This document shows positions 8,701 to 16,910 of a stretch of 64,000 bases of DNA, in pieces. This DNA comes from Burkholderiaceae bacterium (lineage in GTDB: Bacteria; Pseudomonadota; Gammaproteobacteria; Burkholderiales; Burkholderiaceae_C): assembly GCA_024235915.1 (NCBI GenBank), contig JACKLO010000009.1:372001-436000 (forward strand). The letters are read 5' to 3'. Positions within the stretch are counted from its first letter, which is position 1; every line of letters starts with the position of its first letter. The notes under the pieces are model-generated. The model saw only the letters and a program-made list of their open reading frames with translations, did no database searches and was not told the DNA's origin. A program made the translations under genes and the position numbers.

Positions 8701-9122
8701 ACCCGATCGCCGCCAGCCGACGGCTGCTCGCGCAGGGCATGGCCGACATCGTGCATGTGCGCGGCCTGGTCGAGCACCGTGCGCTGCGCCTTGGCCTGGA
8801 CGAGACCCAGACCAGCCTGTTCGTCACCGCCTGCGTGGAGGCCTACACGAACGTGCTGCGCCACATGCCGGGGCGCCCCGTCGAGGCGCCGGTGGAACTG
8901 CTGGTGCGCACGGGCACGCGCGCGCTGACGGTGGAATTCGTCAGCGTCGGTGACCACTTCGAAGCGCCCGTGGCCCTGGCCGACACCGACTTCGGTGCTT
9001 TCCCCGAGGGTGGCTTCGGCCTGACGATCATGGCGCAGGCCGCCGACCAGGTGGAGTACCTGCACGCCTCGGGCATCAACACCGTTCGGCTGACCCACCT
9101 GGTGCCGTCGAGCGGCCGTTGA
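5724..9122 (+). CDS. membrane sensor: PAS x3, SpoIIE phosphatase, RsbW-like ATPase domain
   Basis: The 1132-residue protein starts at a GTG overlapping the upstream stop. Membrane helices at about 29-47 and 309-328 enclose a roughly 260-residue periplasmic sensor region. Then come three PAS domains (about 357-475, 485-605 and 612-732), a PP2C-type SpoIIE phosphatase domain (about 745-990) and a C-terminal GHKL ATPase domain (about 1000-1132). The phosphatase metal-binding acids appear intact: GDF at 782, GDVMGKG at 800, ASDG at 929, DDLS at 981. The ATPase part has an N-box (ACVEAYTNVLRH) and GGFGL. Such proteins phosphorylate and dephosphorylate STAS antagonists in partner switching; a STAS gene lies at 27242-27592. 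Confidence 0.92.
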   Translation: MSTRPPPEAAPPGGSAADALSRLRRRQRQLLVVLGVLGALVVAVTGLHLSQQRAAVQDGAQALLELEARALEGQVSRVADATANALIAISAWPSLAPPMPKSQVVNEALRAQLPGLPFVRSLSMVDRTGHVLASSTARNVGVTVPPAFLASIAGHTSGMPMFGARVAARDLADAAQPDAPVAPGFAGSMTMSLRIDHADGPRWLVAMIAVDYLTNMHALMAGNLPGSAAVLSFEGDLISHTGTLNAGTRLAKLPPFTEFLPAREHGTYQGTGSEGAAVSAAFRTVRRWPLVVLAERPQSSIDAELRDRAAIDLASVVVVVGLLAGFGWVAQRSLRQDARVTAEREALHKQVALAEERWKRALDGAGQYVWELDLGRSVFTASAGLNRFLGYGDAESRWDFAVWQSRVHPDDLTAATERFRQHLGRETPAYEVEQRMLTAAGGWVWVRVRGMVSRWDDTGTRAMTASGTLADINLRKASEQALRASEARQQAILASALDGIITVDETGLVLDFNPASERIFGVARSDIVGRPMHDFIVPHHMRERHLEGMSHYRRTGEGPVLNRRIEVEGLRSNGELFPLELAVVPVKTEAGELFTATVRDISESRRVQQALGASEERFRSVFEQAGVGMVQSHPSGGTIHANEAICRMLGYSADHDLPDLHTLLHDEDGDADPRNHGHMLQRGADSVSSECRFRHRDGHWVSTRVTASLMRFTDDRPPIMLSIIEDISDRKRAEQELARARQREIDAGARIQRTLLDSQVDERMRGWWLGTLSAASQGIDGDFVEVVELGGGVVDILVGDVMGKGTNAALLGAATKMRFSRCVTELLAKRPADAALPRPAHIVAALHDAMTPSLQALESFVAISYMRLDGAQGTVTWVGCGSEEPLLVGADSVRTLGNQHPPLGVLTRLNVEEGQTSLKPGDAVFLASDGAADALLPDGTRVGRDRVNALIADLLQASPAPSTVLHALRRTLAARGAQVVDDLSMVLAVASGDPIAASRRLLAQGMADIVHVRGLVEHRALRLGLDETQTSLFVTACVEAYTNVLRHMPGRPVEAPVELLVRTGTRALTVEFVSVGDHFEAPVALADTDFGAFPEGGFGLTIMAQAADQVEYLHASGINTVRLTHLVPSSGR

Positions 9123-9155
9123 TCGCCGCAGGCGTGCAGGGCCCGTCCGCGGCGC

Positions 9156-10265
9156 TCAGGCACGGCCTCCGTCTGGCGCGGATGCTGCCTCCAGCACATC
9201 GAGCAGGCGGGTCGTGGCGTCTTCCCACGAGTAGGCGTGGGCGCGCGCGTGGGCGCGCTGCGCCGTGCGGCGCCAGTCGGCCTCGGGTCCGGCGCAGAGT
9301 TGGACAATGGCGTCGGCCATGGCCTCGGGCGATTCCGGCGGCACCAGCACACCGGCGCCATCGGCAAGCAGTTCGGGCGCGGCTCCGGTGGGCACGCCGA
9401 TCACCGGCGTGCGACAGGCCATGGCCTCGAGCAGCGGGAGGCCGAAGCTGTCCAGGCGCGAGCCGAACAGCCAGGCATCACAGCGCGCGTAGAGCGCGGG
9501 CAGTTGCGCCTGCGCCGGACGCCAGGTGAACTCGGTGCCTGCCGGCAGCGGCACGCCGGCGTCGGGCCGGTCGACGCCGAAGGCCAGCACGCGCAGGCTC
9601 GGCACGCGCTCGCGCGCCAGCGAACAGGCGCGGGCGCACAGGTCCGACCCCTTGATCGGCGTGTGTGCATAGATGAAGCCCACCGTGGGCGGCGTGCCGC
9701 GGGCGCGGGACGGCGCGTCGAAGCGCTGCAGGTCCACGGCGTTGGGGACCACGGTCATGTCCAGGGGCCCGAGCTCGCGCTCAATCTCGCGCGCCAGCGT
9801 GCCGGAGATCGCCACCTTGCGGTTGGGCAGGGCCAGCGCCGCATGGACCCGGTCGCGCACCGCGCCACCGGTCCAGACCTCGTAGCCCTGCACCAGATGC
9901 ACAGGCCGGCCCTTGCGCGGCGGCAACGCATGCATCCAGACCGCCGTCTCCCACCACGTGGCGACCACGACGTCAGCGTCCGGTACATCGTGTGCCTCGA
10001 TGGGCCGCTTGCGCTCCAGCACGCGGTGCGGCACGCCCGACAATGCGATATGACCCTCGGCTGGCGGTGCCGCACGACGCGGCCACTGCCCCCGCCGCAA
10101 CGATCGGGCCGTCGCACGCAGCCGCTCGCGCAAGGTGGTGCGGTCGGGCGCATTGCTGACCACCAGCACCTCGTGTCCGCGGCGCTGCAGCAGGCTCGCG
10201 TAGGTGGCCACCACCCGCGTACCGCCGGTCAGGTTGTCGGCCGGCGTCAGGAAGGTGATCTTCAC
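9156..10265 (-). CDS. family 4 glycosyltransferase
   Basis: The 369-residue GT-B enzyme starts with KITFLTPADNLTGGTRVV. It contains VVPNAVDLQRF at the start of the second Rossmann domain, and FGSRLDSFGLPLLEAMACRTPVIG, the E-x7-E-type nucleotide-sugar motif of GT4 (given here as its Ser-Phe-Gly-Leu-Pro-Leu-Leu-Glu core). It would add a sugar to the growing exopolysaccharide unit. The GTG start at 10265 overlaps the stop of the upstream glycosyltransferase gene (GTGA), so the two are translationally coupled. This is the last gene of the seven-gene operon that begins at 17947. The sugar specificity is not readable. Confidence 0.88.
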   Translation of the reverse strand: MKITFLTPADNLTGGTRVVATYASLLQRRGHEVLVVSNAPDRTTLRERLRATARSLRRGQWPRRAAPPAEGHIALSGVPHRVLERKRPIEAHDVPDADVVVATWWETAVWMHALPPRKGRPVHLVQGYEVWTGGAVRDRVHAALALPNRKVAISGTLAREIERELGPLDMTVVPNAVDLQRFDAPSRARGTPPTVGFIYAHTPIKGSDLCARACSLARERVPSLRVLAFGVDRPDAGVPLPAGTEFTWRPAQAQLPALYARCDAWLFGSRLDSFGLPLLEAMACRTPVIGVPTGAAPELLADGAGVLVPPESPEAMADAIVQLCAGPEADWRRTAQRAHARAHAYSWEDATTRLLDVLEAASAPDGGRA

Positions 10266-11479
10266 GGCACGGCCTCCAGCAGCGCCTCGAGGTGCCGGAC
10301 GCGGCGGACGAAGGTGTCCTCGAACGCGTGTTCGCGCGAGAACCGTGCTGCCGCCCGCGACAGTTCCGCAAGCCGTGCCCGGTTCTGGTCGAGCCCTGCG
10401 ACAGCCTCCACCACCGCCTCGACGTCGTCGACCGGCACGCCCACGCCGACGTCGGCCAGGCGCAGCACGCCGGCCAGCGCCCGGTTCGCGTAGCCCACGA
10501 TCGGGATGCCGCAGGACAGGGTCTCCAGGTAGGTGCACGACGGATCGCTCTGGCGGTGCAGCATCACGTAGAGGTCCACACCGCGCTGGATCGCCGGCAC
10601 GAGATCGGTCTCGAAGTCCACGCTGCCAGGCATGCGGAACACCGACTCGAGGCCGGCGTCGCGGACCTGGCGACGCATCGACGGTTCGAGCTCGCCCTGC
10701 CCGTAGACGGTCCACTCGCAGCGCACGCCCCGGGCCTGAAGCCGTTGGGCCACACGCACGAGATGGTCGGCGCCCTTCATCGCGATCAGCCGGCCGGAGA
10801 ATGCCAGCTGGAGCGGCCGTGGCGTGCGCAGCCCCTGCAGCCGTTGCTCGAGCGCCGCCTCGTCGATGAGCATGCGGCGCGACATGCGCGTGTCCAGGTA
10901 CAGCAGACAGTTGCCATGCGCCGCGTAGGCCTCATGGGCGGGCACGCCGTTGGCCTGCAGGCCGTCGCAGGCGTCGAAGGCGGCGCGCCGGTCGCGCTCC
11001 CGGCGCCGCAGGAAGTGGTCGCGCCGCAGGCGGGTGAGCAGGCCCGGCGACTCGAGGCGATTGATCTGGTGGCGCGTCTCGGGGATGTACTCGATCACAT
11101 AGACGCAACGGGCACCGACCTGCCGGCACAGCGCGGCCACCTGGAGCTGGTGGTGGTCGTCGGCAGCGGCCAGCACCACCGCCGCGCCGCGCACGTGCCC
11201 GGCCTCGATGGCGGCATCGGTGGCGAGCAGGGTGACCTCGTACGGCAGGTCGGCTGGCCGCGCCCGCACCGCGCCAAACCCCGACCAGGCTCCGCTGGCG
11301 CGGCGCATCAGGCAGCGCACCCGGCCCGGCCAAGCTTTGACATATTGCAGCGCGCCGTCGTGGAACTTGCGGTCGAGCACGAGGCGCCCGCCATCGACCC
11401 ACACGGGGACCGACGGCACGATGGTCAGCAGGGGTTCGATCACGGCGATGTCCTGGTGATGGTCGGCATGCCCATGCAT
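10262..11479 (-). CDS. family 4 glycosyltransferase
   Basis: The 405-residue product has a GT-B C-terminal half: LAFSGRLIAMKGADHLV, then YVMLHRQSDPSCTYLETLSCGIPIV, whose Glu-Thr-Leu-Ser-Cys-Gly-Ile-Pro part matches the GT4 nucleotide-sugar site. The N-terminal acceptor domain is less typical. It belongs to the exopolysaccharide operon and ends in a GTGA overlap with the following glycosyltransferase. A 57-bp gap separates its ATG from the flippase stop at 11537. Confidence 0.85.
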   Translation of the reverse strand: MHGHADHHQDIAVIEPLLTIVPSVPVWVDGGRLVLDRKFHDGALQYVKAWPGRVRCLMRRASGAWSGFGAVRARPADLPYEVTLLATDAAIEAGHVRGAAVVLAAADDHHQLQVAALCRQVGARCVYVIEYIPETRHQINRLESPGLLTRLRRDHFLRRRERDRRAAFDACDGLQANGVPAHEAYAAHGNCLLYLDTRMSRRMLIDEAALEQRLQGLRTPRPLQLAFSGRLIAMKGADHLVRVAQRLQARGVRCEWTVYGQGELEPSMRRQVRDAGLESVFRMPGSVDFETDLVPAIQRGVDLYVMLHRQSDPSCTYLETLSCGIPIVGYANRALAGVLRLADVGVGVPVDDVEAVVEAVAGLDQNRARLAELSRAAARFSREHAFEDTFVRRVRHLEALLEAVP

Positions 11480-11536
11480 CGTCGCCGCGATGGCGGTCGC
11501 GAGTGTCAGGGCACTGTGAATCCAGTGCGGCGGGCT

Positions 11537-12955
11537 TCAGCGTCCCAGCGCGTGGTGCAGCGCGACGTCCACCACGGCGCCGAGGCCCAGGCCGATGACC
11601 AGTGCCACCATCCAGGCCCGCTCGGTGTCCCACGACAGCAGGCCCTGCCGGTGCTTGAAGTGCAGCGACGCCGGCCAGGCGGCGAACTGGGCGATCACCA
11701 CGCCGGCCACGGCACCGCGCTCGCCGGCCACCGCATGGCCCGCCGGCACCAGCACCACCAGCGCGGCGGCGCGCAACAGGTTGTTGGCGCTCACGCGCGC
11801 CGGCTGGCCCATGGCGAACATGACCTGCTCGACGACCTGATGGCGCATGGCCACCAGGCCGAGGCCCAGCGCCTGCAGCACTGCACCGGCACCCTGATAG
11901 CGCGCGTCGTACAGCAGCCAGACGATCCAGTGGCCCGCCACGGCGAGCAGGCCGGCCACACCGCCGAGCGCGAGGTCCGCCACCCGCTGCACGCGGGCGT
12001 AGAGGGCGCGCAGCGCCGCCGGGTCCGAGCGCAGCGCCTGGCTCATCGACGCGAACACCACGTGACCGTTCAGGGACCCGTACAGGCCGGCCACAGCGGC
12101 CACCAGCAGTGCCGCGATCGCGTACTGACCGAAACTGGCCGGCACCAGCAGCGCGCCCAGGATGAGCTTCTCGCCATGCGCGGCCAGGAAGCCGACGATG
12201 GACGAGACGAAGACCCATTGGCCGAAGCCGACCAGTTCGCGCAGGCTGGCGCGGTCCCAGCAGGGGCGCACGACGGGCCCGGGCAGCGCCACGTGGCTCA
12301 GCAGCGTGCGCGCCGCCGCGCCGGCGAGTGCACCGGCCACCAGCGCGGCGACCGAGCGGGTGACCGTGGCCAGCACGATGGTCACGGCGGCGGCAACGAT
12401 CTGCGCGCCCAGTTCCAGGCGTGCCAGTTCCCTTCCGCGCAGCTCGCGCTGGGCCAGCGCCAGCCGCATCGACTCCGCACCCTGGAGCAGCGCGCAGAGC
12501 GCGAACGCGGCGATCATCCACGGCAGGCGCGGGTCGGCGTACACCGAGTCGGCCGGCATCCACCCGGCACCCGCCGCGCCGCCAACCGCCAGCGCCACGC
12601 CGAGCACGATCACGGCCAGCAGCGCCGCGCGGACCAGTTGCACCGAGAAGGCGGTGCCCAGGAAGCGGGCGTCCTGCCCGCGCGGGTGGGTCACGATGCT
12701 CTGCCAGATCCCGAGGTCGGAGAACATCACCAGACCGAAGTACAGGGTGTTGACCACGGCCACCAGACCGAAGGCCTCGGGTGCCAGCAATCGCGTGAGC
12801 ACGAGGTTGCTGCCCAGCCGCAGGGCCTGCGCCCCCAGGTTGCTGCCGACCAGCCACCCCGCCGCGCGCAGCATGCGCGTGGACAGGGGCGGCGCCGGCG
12901 TCGCGGCCGTTGCCGCGTGGCCGGCCGCAGCGGCCGGAGCAGCGGCGTTCACCAC
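11537..12955 (-). CDS. polysaccharide flippase (Wzx-type, oligosaccharide flippase family)
   Basis: The 472-residue protein has about twelve to fourteen hydrophobic segments after a 33-residue Ala-rich N-terminal tail. The conserved opening WLVGSNLGAQALRLGSNLV and LTRLLAPEAFGLVAVVNTL is typical of the polysaccharide biosynthesis transporters of the MOP superfamily. It should move undecaprenyl-linked repeat units across the inner membrane before polymerisation. It overlaps the upstream GT2 gene by 7 bp. Together with the Wza-, Wzc- and Wzy-like genes nearby it completes a Wzx/Wzy-dependent export set. Confidence 0.9.
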   Translation of the reverse strand: MVNAAAPAAAAGHAATAATPAPPLSTRMLRAAGWLVGSNLGAQALRLGSNLVLTRLLAPEAFGLVAVVNTLYFGLVMFSDLGIWQSIVTHPRGQDARFLGTAFSVQLVRAALLAVIVLGVALAVGGAAGAGWMPADSVYADPRLPWMIAAFALCALLQGAESMRLALAQRELRGRELARLELGAQIVAAAVTIVLATVTRSVAALVAGALAGAAARTLLSHVALPGPVVRPCWDRASLRELVGFGQWVFVSSIVGFLAAHGEKLILGALLVPASFGQYAIAALLVAAVAGLYGSLNGHVVFASMSQALRSDPAALRALYARVQRVADLALGGVAGLLAVAGHWIVWLLYDARYQGAGAVLQALGLGLVAMRHQVVEQVMFAMGQPARVSANNLLRAAALVVLVPAGHAVAGERGAVAGVVIAQFAAWPASLHFKHRQGLLSWDTERAWMVALVIGLGLGAVVDVALHHALGR

Positions 12956-13923
12956 GGTGTGGCCGGGCTGTGGCGCCCGCCGCGGGTGTCGCGCCAGGCC
13001 TGCACGAGCTGGCGGCCATGGAGGGCGAAGTCGGCGGCGCGCTCGTGGTGGCCGCGCCAGATGGCGCGCAGCTGCCGCAGCCGGTGCCAGCCATGTTCCA
13101 GCGCGTGCAGCAGCGCCGTGGCGCCGGGGCCGTGGTGCTTACGGTAGTACAGCAGGGCACTGCGCATGCGCCAGGTCTCCAGCTGGGAACCGCTGCGCGA
13201 GACACGCGCGTGGGCCACGGTGCGGGCCGATGCGCCGCCGATGTGCGTGGCCTTCAGCTCGGGCCAGTAGTGCACACCGAGCCCCTGCGCCTTCATCCGA
13301 CGGCAGAGGTCGACCTCTTCGTAGTACATGAAGAAGCGCTCGTCGAACCCTCCCAGGCGGCGGAAGACGGCCGCGGGGATGAAGACGAAGGCACCGGGGA
13401 TCCAGTCCACGGCCGCCGGCTGTTCGGGGTCGGCCCACCGCCGGTCCAGGCGTGCGAAGAGGCGGCTGTGGGGGTGTCGGGCCGCGAGGCCGGACAGCGT
13501 GAACAACTCGTCGCGCAAGGTCGGGAACATGCGCGCTGACGGTTGGCGGCTGCCGTCGACGCCGCGCAGTTCTCCCCCCGCCAGACCGACGCCAGGGTGG
13601 CCGTCCATCAGCGCGATGCCGCGCCGGAGCGCCCCGGGTTCCGGCATCGCGTCCGGGTTCAGCAGCAGCAGGTGGCGGCCGCTGGCGTGCAGCGCGGCCA
13701 GGTTGTTGCCGGCCGCGAACCCCAGGTTCACGGCGCTGGCGACCAGCTTCACCCACGGGAAGGCCTGACGCACGAACGAGGCCGTGCCGTCGGCCGACGC
13801 GTTGTCGACCAGCACCACCTCGGCGCGCAGGTCCGCGATCTCGTCGTGCAGGCGCTGCAGCAGCGGGGCGACGAGCCGGCGCGAGTTGTAGGTGACGACG
13901 AGGATGGACAGATCGGGTGTCAT
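12949..13923 (-). CDS. family 2 glycosyltransferase (rhamnosyltransferase-like)
   Basis: The 324-residue GT-A enzyme begins LSILVVTYNSRRL. It has the sugar-nucleotide motif VLVDNASADGT, the metal-binding region LLLLNPDAMPEPGAL, and FFMYYEEVDLCRRMK, the usual active-site E-D segment of rhamnosyltransferase-like GT2 proteins. It is soluble, with no membrane helix. It overlaps both neighbours: ATGA with the upstream GT4 gene and 7 bp with the flippase. The sugar donor is an inference from family resemblance only. Confidence 0.9.
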   Translation of the reverse strand: MTPDLSILVVTYNSRRLVAPLLQRLHDEIADLRAEVVLVDNASADGTASFVRQAFPWVKLVASAVNLGFAAGNNLAALHASGRHLLLLNPDAMPEPGALRRGIALMDGHPGVGLAGGELRGVDGSRQPSARMFPTLRDELFTLSGLAARHPHSRLFARLDRRWADPEQPAAVDWIPGAFVFIPAAVFRRLGGFDERFFMYYEEVDLCRRMKAQGLGVHYWPELKATHIGGASARTVAHARVSRSGSQLETWRMRSALLYYRKHHGPGATALLHALEHGWHRLRQLRAIWRGHHERAADFALHGRQLVQAWRDTRGGRHSPATPW

Positions 13924-15197
13924 GGCTGGGCCTCGCAGCGCGGCTGCATCGGGTGCGGGCGGGCCGTGGCGCGCCGCGGGAAGGTGTCGAAGATGCCGCC
14001 CAGGGCGGCGACGTTGCGGGCGAGGTCGAAGTCGGCGCGGACGCGGTCGCGCGCCTGCAGCGCAATCCGGCGGCGCAGTTCCGGGGCGTCGATCAGCGCC
14101 TGCAGCCTGTCGGCCAGGTTGTCGACGTCCCCCGGCGTGGCCAGCAGGCCGGTCACGCCGTCCACCACCAGTTCGGGGATGCCGTTGACCGGTGTCGTCA
14201 CGCAGGGCACGCCACAGGACATGGCCTCCATCAGCACCACCGGTATCCCTTCGGCGAGGCTGGGCAGCACGAAGATGTCGGCCTGGTCGAACTGGTCACG
14301 GACCTCCTGCTGGCGCAGCGCCCCGGTCAGGCTCACGCGATCGCCCAGGGCCAGTGCCGCCATCTCGGCCTCGATGCGGCCGCGATCGGGTCCGTCGCCC
14401 ACCAGCGTGAGGTGCGCGTTCACGCCACGGTCGCGCAACCGGGCCAGCGCACGCAGCAGCAGCACCTGCCCCTTGGCCGGCGTGAGGCGGCCCACGCACA
14501 GCAGCCGCGCCACGGTTCCGCCTTCGCGCAGCGAGAACCGGAACTGGCCGGGCTCCACGCCCAGACGACAGACGCGGAACTTGCCCCAGTACGCGGGGTC
14601 GCTGATGCGCATGAGCTGGCTGCGGGCGAACTGGCTGATGCAGACCACGGCGTCGGCCTCCTGCATCTTGAGCGCCAGATGCTGGCCGCCGACGTCGTCG
14701 AACTCGTCGGGGCCGTGGATGGTCAGCGAGAGGTGGCAGCCGGTCAGGCGCCGGACCAGCACGCCCACGGACGCGCCGGCGCTGCCGAAGTGCACGTGCA
14801 GGTGCCGCGCGCCCTGGGCGCTCATCCAGCGCGCCACCATGGCGGCCTCCACGGCGTAGGCCAGACCGGTCCACCGCGGGCGCCCTGCCGGGCGCAGCCG
14901 CCAGCCCATCGCCAGCGTCGCCAGCAGGCGCCATGGCGCGGCCAGGGCCCACGCGGCCAGGGCCGCCAGCGCACCGGCCACGCCGTGGCGCTTGACGACG
15001 TAGGTCCGCGCCGCCTCCTGGCGCTCCTGCGGATCCATGGACGCCGGTTGCCGGTCGGCGGGGTTGATCGACGCGGTGACGATGCGGTGGCCCAGCGCGC
15101 GCAGCTGGGCCACCTCGCGCAGGATGAAGGTGTGGGAGATGGCCGGGTAGGCGCTCACCAGGTAGGCGAGCGTGGGCCGTTGCAGGCTTTCGTGCAT
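13920..15197 (-). CDS. family 4 glycosyltransferase (colanic-acid WcaL-like)
   Basis: The 425-residue protein opens with AYLVSAYPAISHTFILREV, a signature of the WcaL/AmsK-type GT4 enzymes of exopolysaccharide clusters. Also visible are HVHFGSAGASVG, LTIHGPDEFDD, RLLCVGRLTPAKGQ and the donor-site stretch LAEGIPVVLMEAMSCGVPCV. It likely adds a late sugar of the repeat unit. Its stop overlaps the next ATG (ATGA). The gap to the preceding GT2-acetyltransferase gene is 15 bp. Confidence 0.9.
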   Translation of the reverse strand: MHESLQRPTLAYLVSAYPAISHTFILREVAQLRALGHRIVTASINPADRQPASMDPQERQEAARTYVVKRHGVAGALAALAAWALAAPWRLLATLAMGWRLRPAGRPRWTGLAYAVEAAMVARWMSAQGARHLHVHFGSAGASVGVLVRRLTGCHLSLTIHGPDEFDDVGGQHLALKMQEADAVVCISQFARSQLMRISDPAYWGKFRVCRLGVEPGQFRFSLREGGTVARLLCVGRLTPAKGQVLLLRALARLRDRGVNAHLTLVGDGPDRGRIEAEMAALALGDRVSLTGALRQQEVRDQFDQADIFVLPSLAEGIPVVLMEAMSCGVPCVTTPVNGIPELVVDGVTGLLATPGDVDNLADRLQALIDAPELRRRIALQARDRVRADFDLARNVAALGGIFDTFPRRATARPHPMQPRCEAQP

Positions 15198-15212
15198 GGG
15201 AGGGTGTTCCGT

Positions 15213-16910
15213 TCAGGTGGAAGCCAGGGCCGGTGCGGGCAGCGGCCGGGCCGGGATGCCGGCCACCGCGGCCCCGGCAGGCACGTCGCGGGTGACGACG
15301 GCATTGGCCGCGACCACGCAGCTCGCGCCCAGGCGGGCGCCCTTGAGCACCGTGACGCCACGGCCAATCCAGACGTTGCGCCCGATCTCGATCGGTGCCG
15401 CGTCGTGTCCGCTGTCGCGCACGCTGGTCGCGCTGCGCCGGTGGTTGGCATCCCGCAGGCTCGTGTACTCGCCGACCATCGTGCCGGGCCCGAGCGTGAC
15501 ACGCTCGTGGGCGACGATGTGCACACCGCGCGACAGCACGACGTCGTCGCCGATCTCGATCACGCCGCGGCCCTGGGTCTCCAGGCAGACCCCAGGGTAC
15601 ACCAGCGCGCGCCGACCGAAGCGGACATTGGCGCTGCCCTGGGTCTCGACGACACCGAGGATCACGTTCGAGGCGTGCACGGCATGGCCGGTGACCTCGC
15701 GCAGCCGGGCCGCGCTCCACACGCGGACCCAGCGCTCGGCCACGAGCCGTCGCCAGACACCGGCGAGCGGCACCAGCAGGCCGATCAGCATGCCCTTGAG
15801 GCCCTGCCGGACGGTGGCGGACGGCTGGCCGCTTGCGCGTGCGGTGTCGCGGTACTCGACAAGGCCGAGGGCGGCGTCGGCACGGCGCGCGCGAAGCGCG
15901 TGCAGCTGGCCGAAGAACGCCGGCAGCTTCTGTGCATGCGAGTGCAGCGCGTACTGCGCCCACAGCAGCGGCTGGCCCGGCGCCTTCCACGCGCTGCGCG
16001 CCGCTGTGCGAGCGAGCACGACGAGCACCGCGACGCCGAGCACGGCAGCCGCCAACGGCGCGGCGTACGCGAGCGCGGCGAACACCAGCGGCAGCGACAG
16101 ATACAGCCAGCCGTGGTGGAAGTCGCGCCGGGCCTCGCGCTGCCACAGCCGGTCGCCACGCTGGCGCATGCGGGCGGCGACGTCGGCGTAGGCGATGCCG
16201 GACCGGTAGGCCCGGCGGGCGTAGGCGCGCAGGCTGCGGATGCCGAGGTCATGGGTCGTCATCGGGGCGTCGATGTGGTCGATCGACCACCCCGCGGACC
16301 GAAGCCGCGCGCAGAGTTCGGGTTCCTCGCCGGCCGGCAGCGCCGGGTCGAAGCCGCCGACGGCGGCAAGCGCGTCGCGCCGCACCAGCACGTCGCCGCC
16401 GAAGTACAGGGTGCGGCCGGTCGGGTACACCCAGTCGAGGTCGAGCACACGCGTGTAGACCGACTGGCCCGGGTCGGACTCGCGCCGGTGCCCCCAGACG
16501 GCGCAGAGGTCGGGTTGCCCGAACGCGGCCAGGGCGCGGCGCACGAATCCCGGGTGCAGTTCGGTGTCGCCGTCAAGGAAGAGCACGTAGGTACCGCGAG
16601 CATGCCGCCAGCCCTGGTTGCGCGCCTTGGCGGCACAGGGCCTGTCGTCGGCCAGCACGTGCACGCAGGCACCGGCGGCGCGGGCGCGCGTCACGCTGTC
16701 GTCGCTGGAACGCGAGTCGACGTAGATCAGCTCCCAGGCGATGTCGTGCCAGTCGGCCGAAGCCACCGAGGCCAGGCATCGCGTCAGGCGCGGGCCCTCG
16801 TTGCGCCCGATGACGACCACCGAGACATGCATCGGCGGTTCGGTGTTGGCGGCGCCGCCAGGGTCGCCGTCGGGGCCGCAGGCGTCGTCGCCACGGATCT
16901 CGGTCGTCAT
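15213..16910 (-). CDS. GT2 glycosyltransferase fused to a left-handed beta-helix acyltransferase
   Basis: The 565-residue product joins two enzymes. Residues about 27-250 form a GT2 domain (VSVVVIGRNEGPRLTRCL, YVDSRSSDDS, LFLDGDTELHPG). Two hydrophobic segments follow (about 270-305), then a linker, and residues about 420-560 form a hexapeptide-repeat acyltransferase of the serine/maltose O-acetyltransferase type (DDVVLSRGVHIVAHE, IGRNVWIGRGVTVLKGA, VAGIPARPL). One polypeptide could therefore add a sugar and O-acetylate it. ATG 16910 overlaps the stop of the Wza-like gene. An internal start at residue 27 (MHVSVV) is possible. Confidence 0.88.
   Translation of the reverse strand: MTTEIRGDDACGPDGDPGGAANTEPPMHVSVVVIGRNEGPRLTRCLASVASADWHDIAWELIYVDSRSSDDSVTRARAAGACVHVLADDRPCAAKARNQGWRHARGTYVLFLDGDTELHPGFVRRALAAFGQPDLCAVWGHRRESDPGQSVYTRVLDLDWVYPTGRTLYFGGDVLVRRDALAAVGGFDPALPAGEEPELCARLRSAGWSIDHIDAPMTTHDLGIRSLRAYARRAYRSGIAYADVAARMRQRGDRLWQREARRDFHHGWLYLSLPLVFAALAYAAPLAAAVLGVAVLVVLARTAARSAWKAPGQPLLWAQYALHSHAQKLPAFFGQLHALRARRADAALGLVEYRDTARASGQPSATVRQGLKGMLIGLLVPLAGVWRRLVAERWVRVWSAARLREVTGHAVHASNVILGVVETQGSANVRFGRRALVYPGVCLETQGRGVIEIGDDVVLSRGVHIVAHERVTLGPGTMVGEYTSLRDANHRRSATSVRDSGHDAAPIEIGRNVWIGRGVTVLKGARLGASCVVAANAVVTRDVPAGAAVAGIPARPLPAPALAST

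Noticed and set aside
10292..13147. A 951-residue plus-strand frame
   Set aside because: It is antisense to three well-supported exopolysaccharide genes and has low-complexity His/Arg/Gln composition without any domain.
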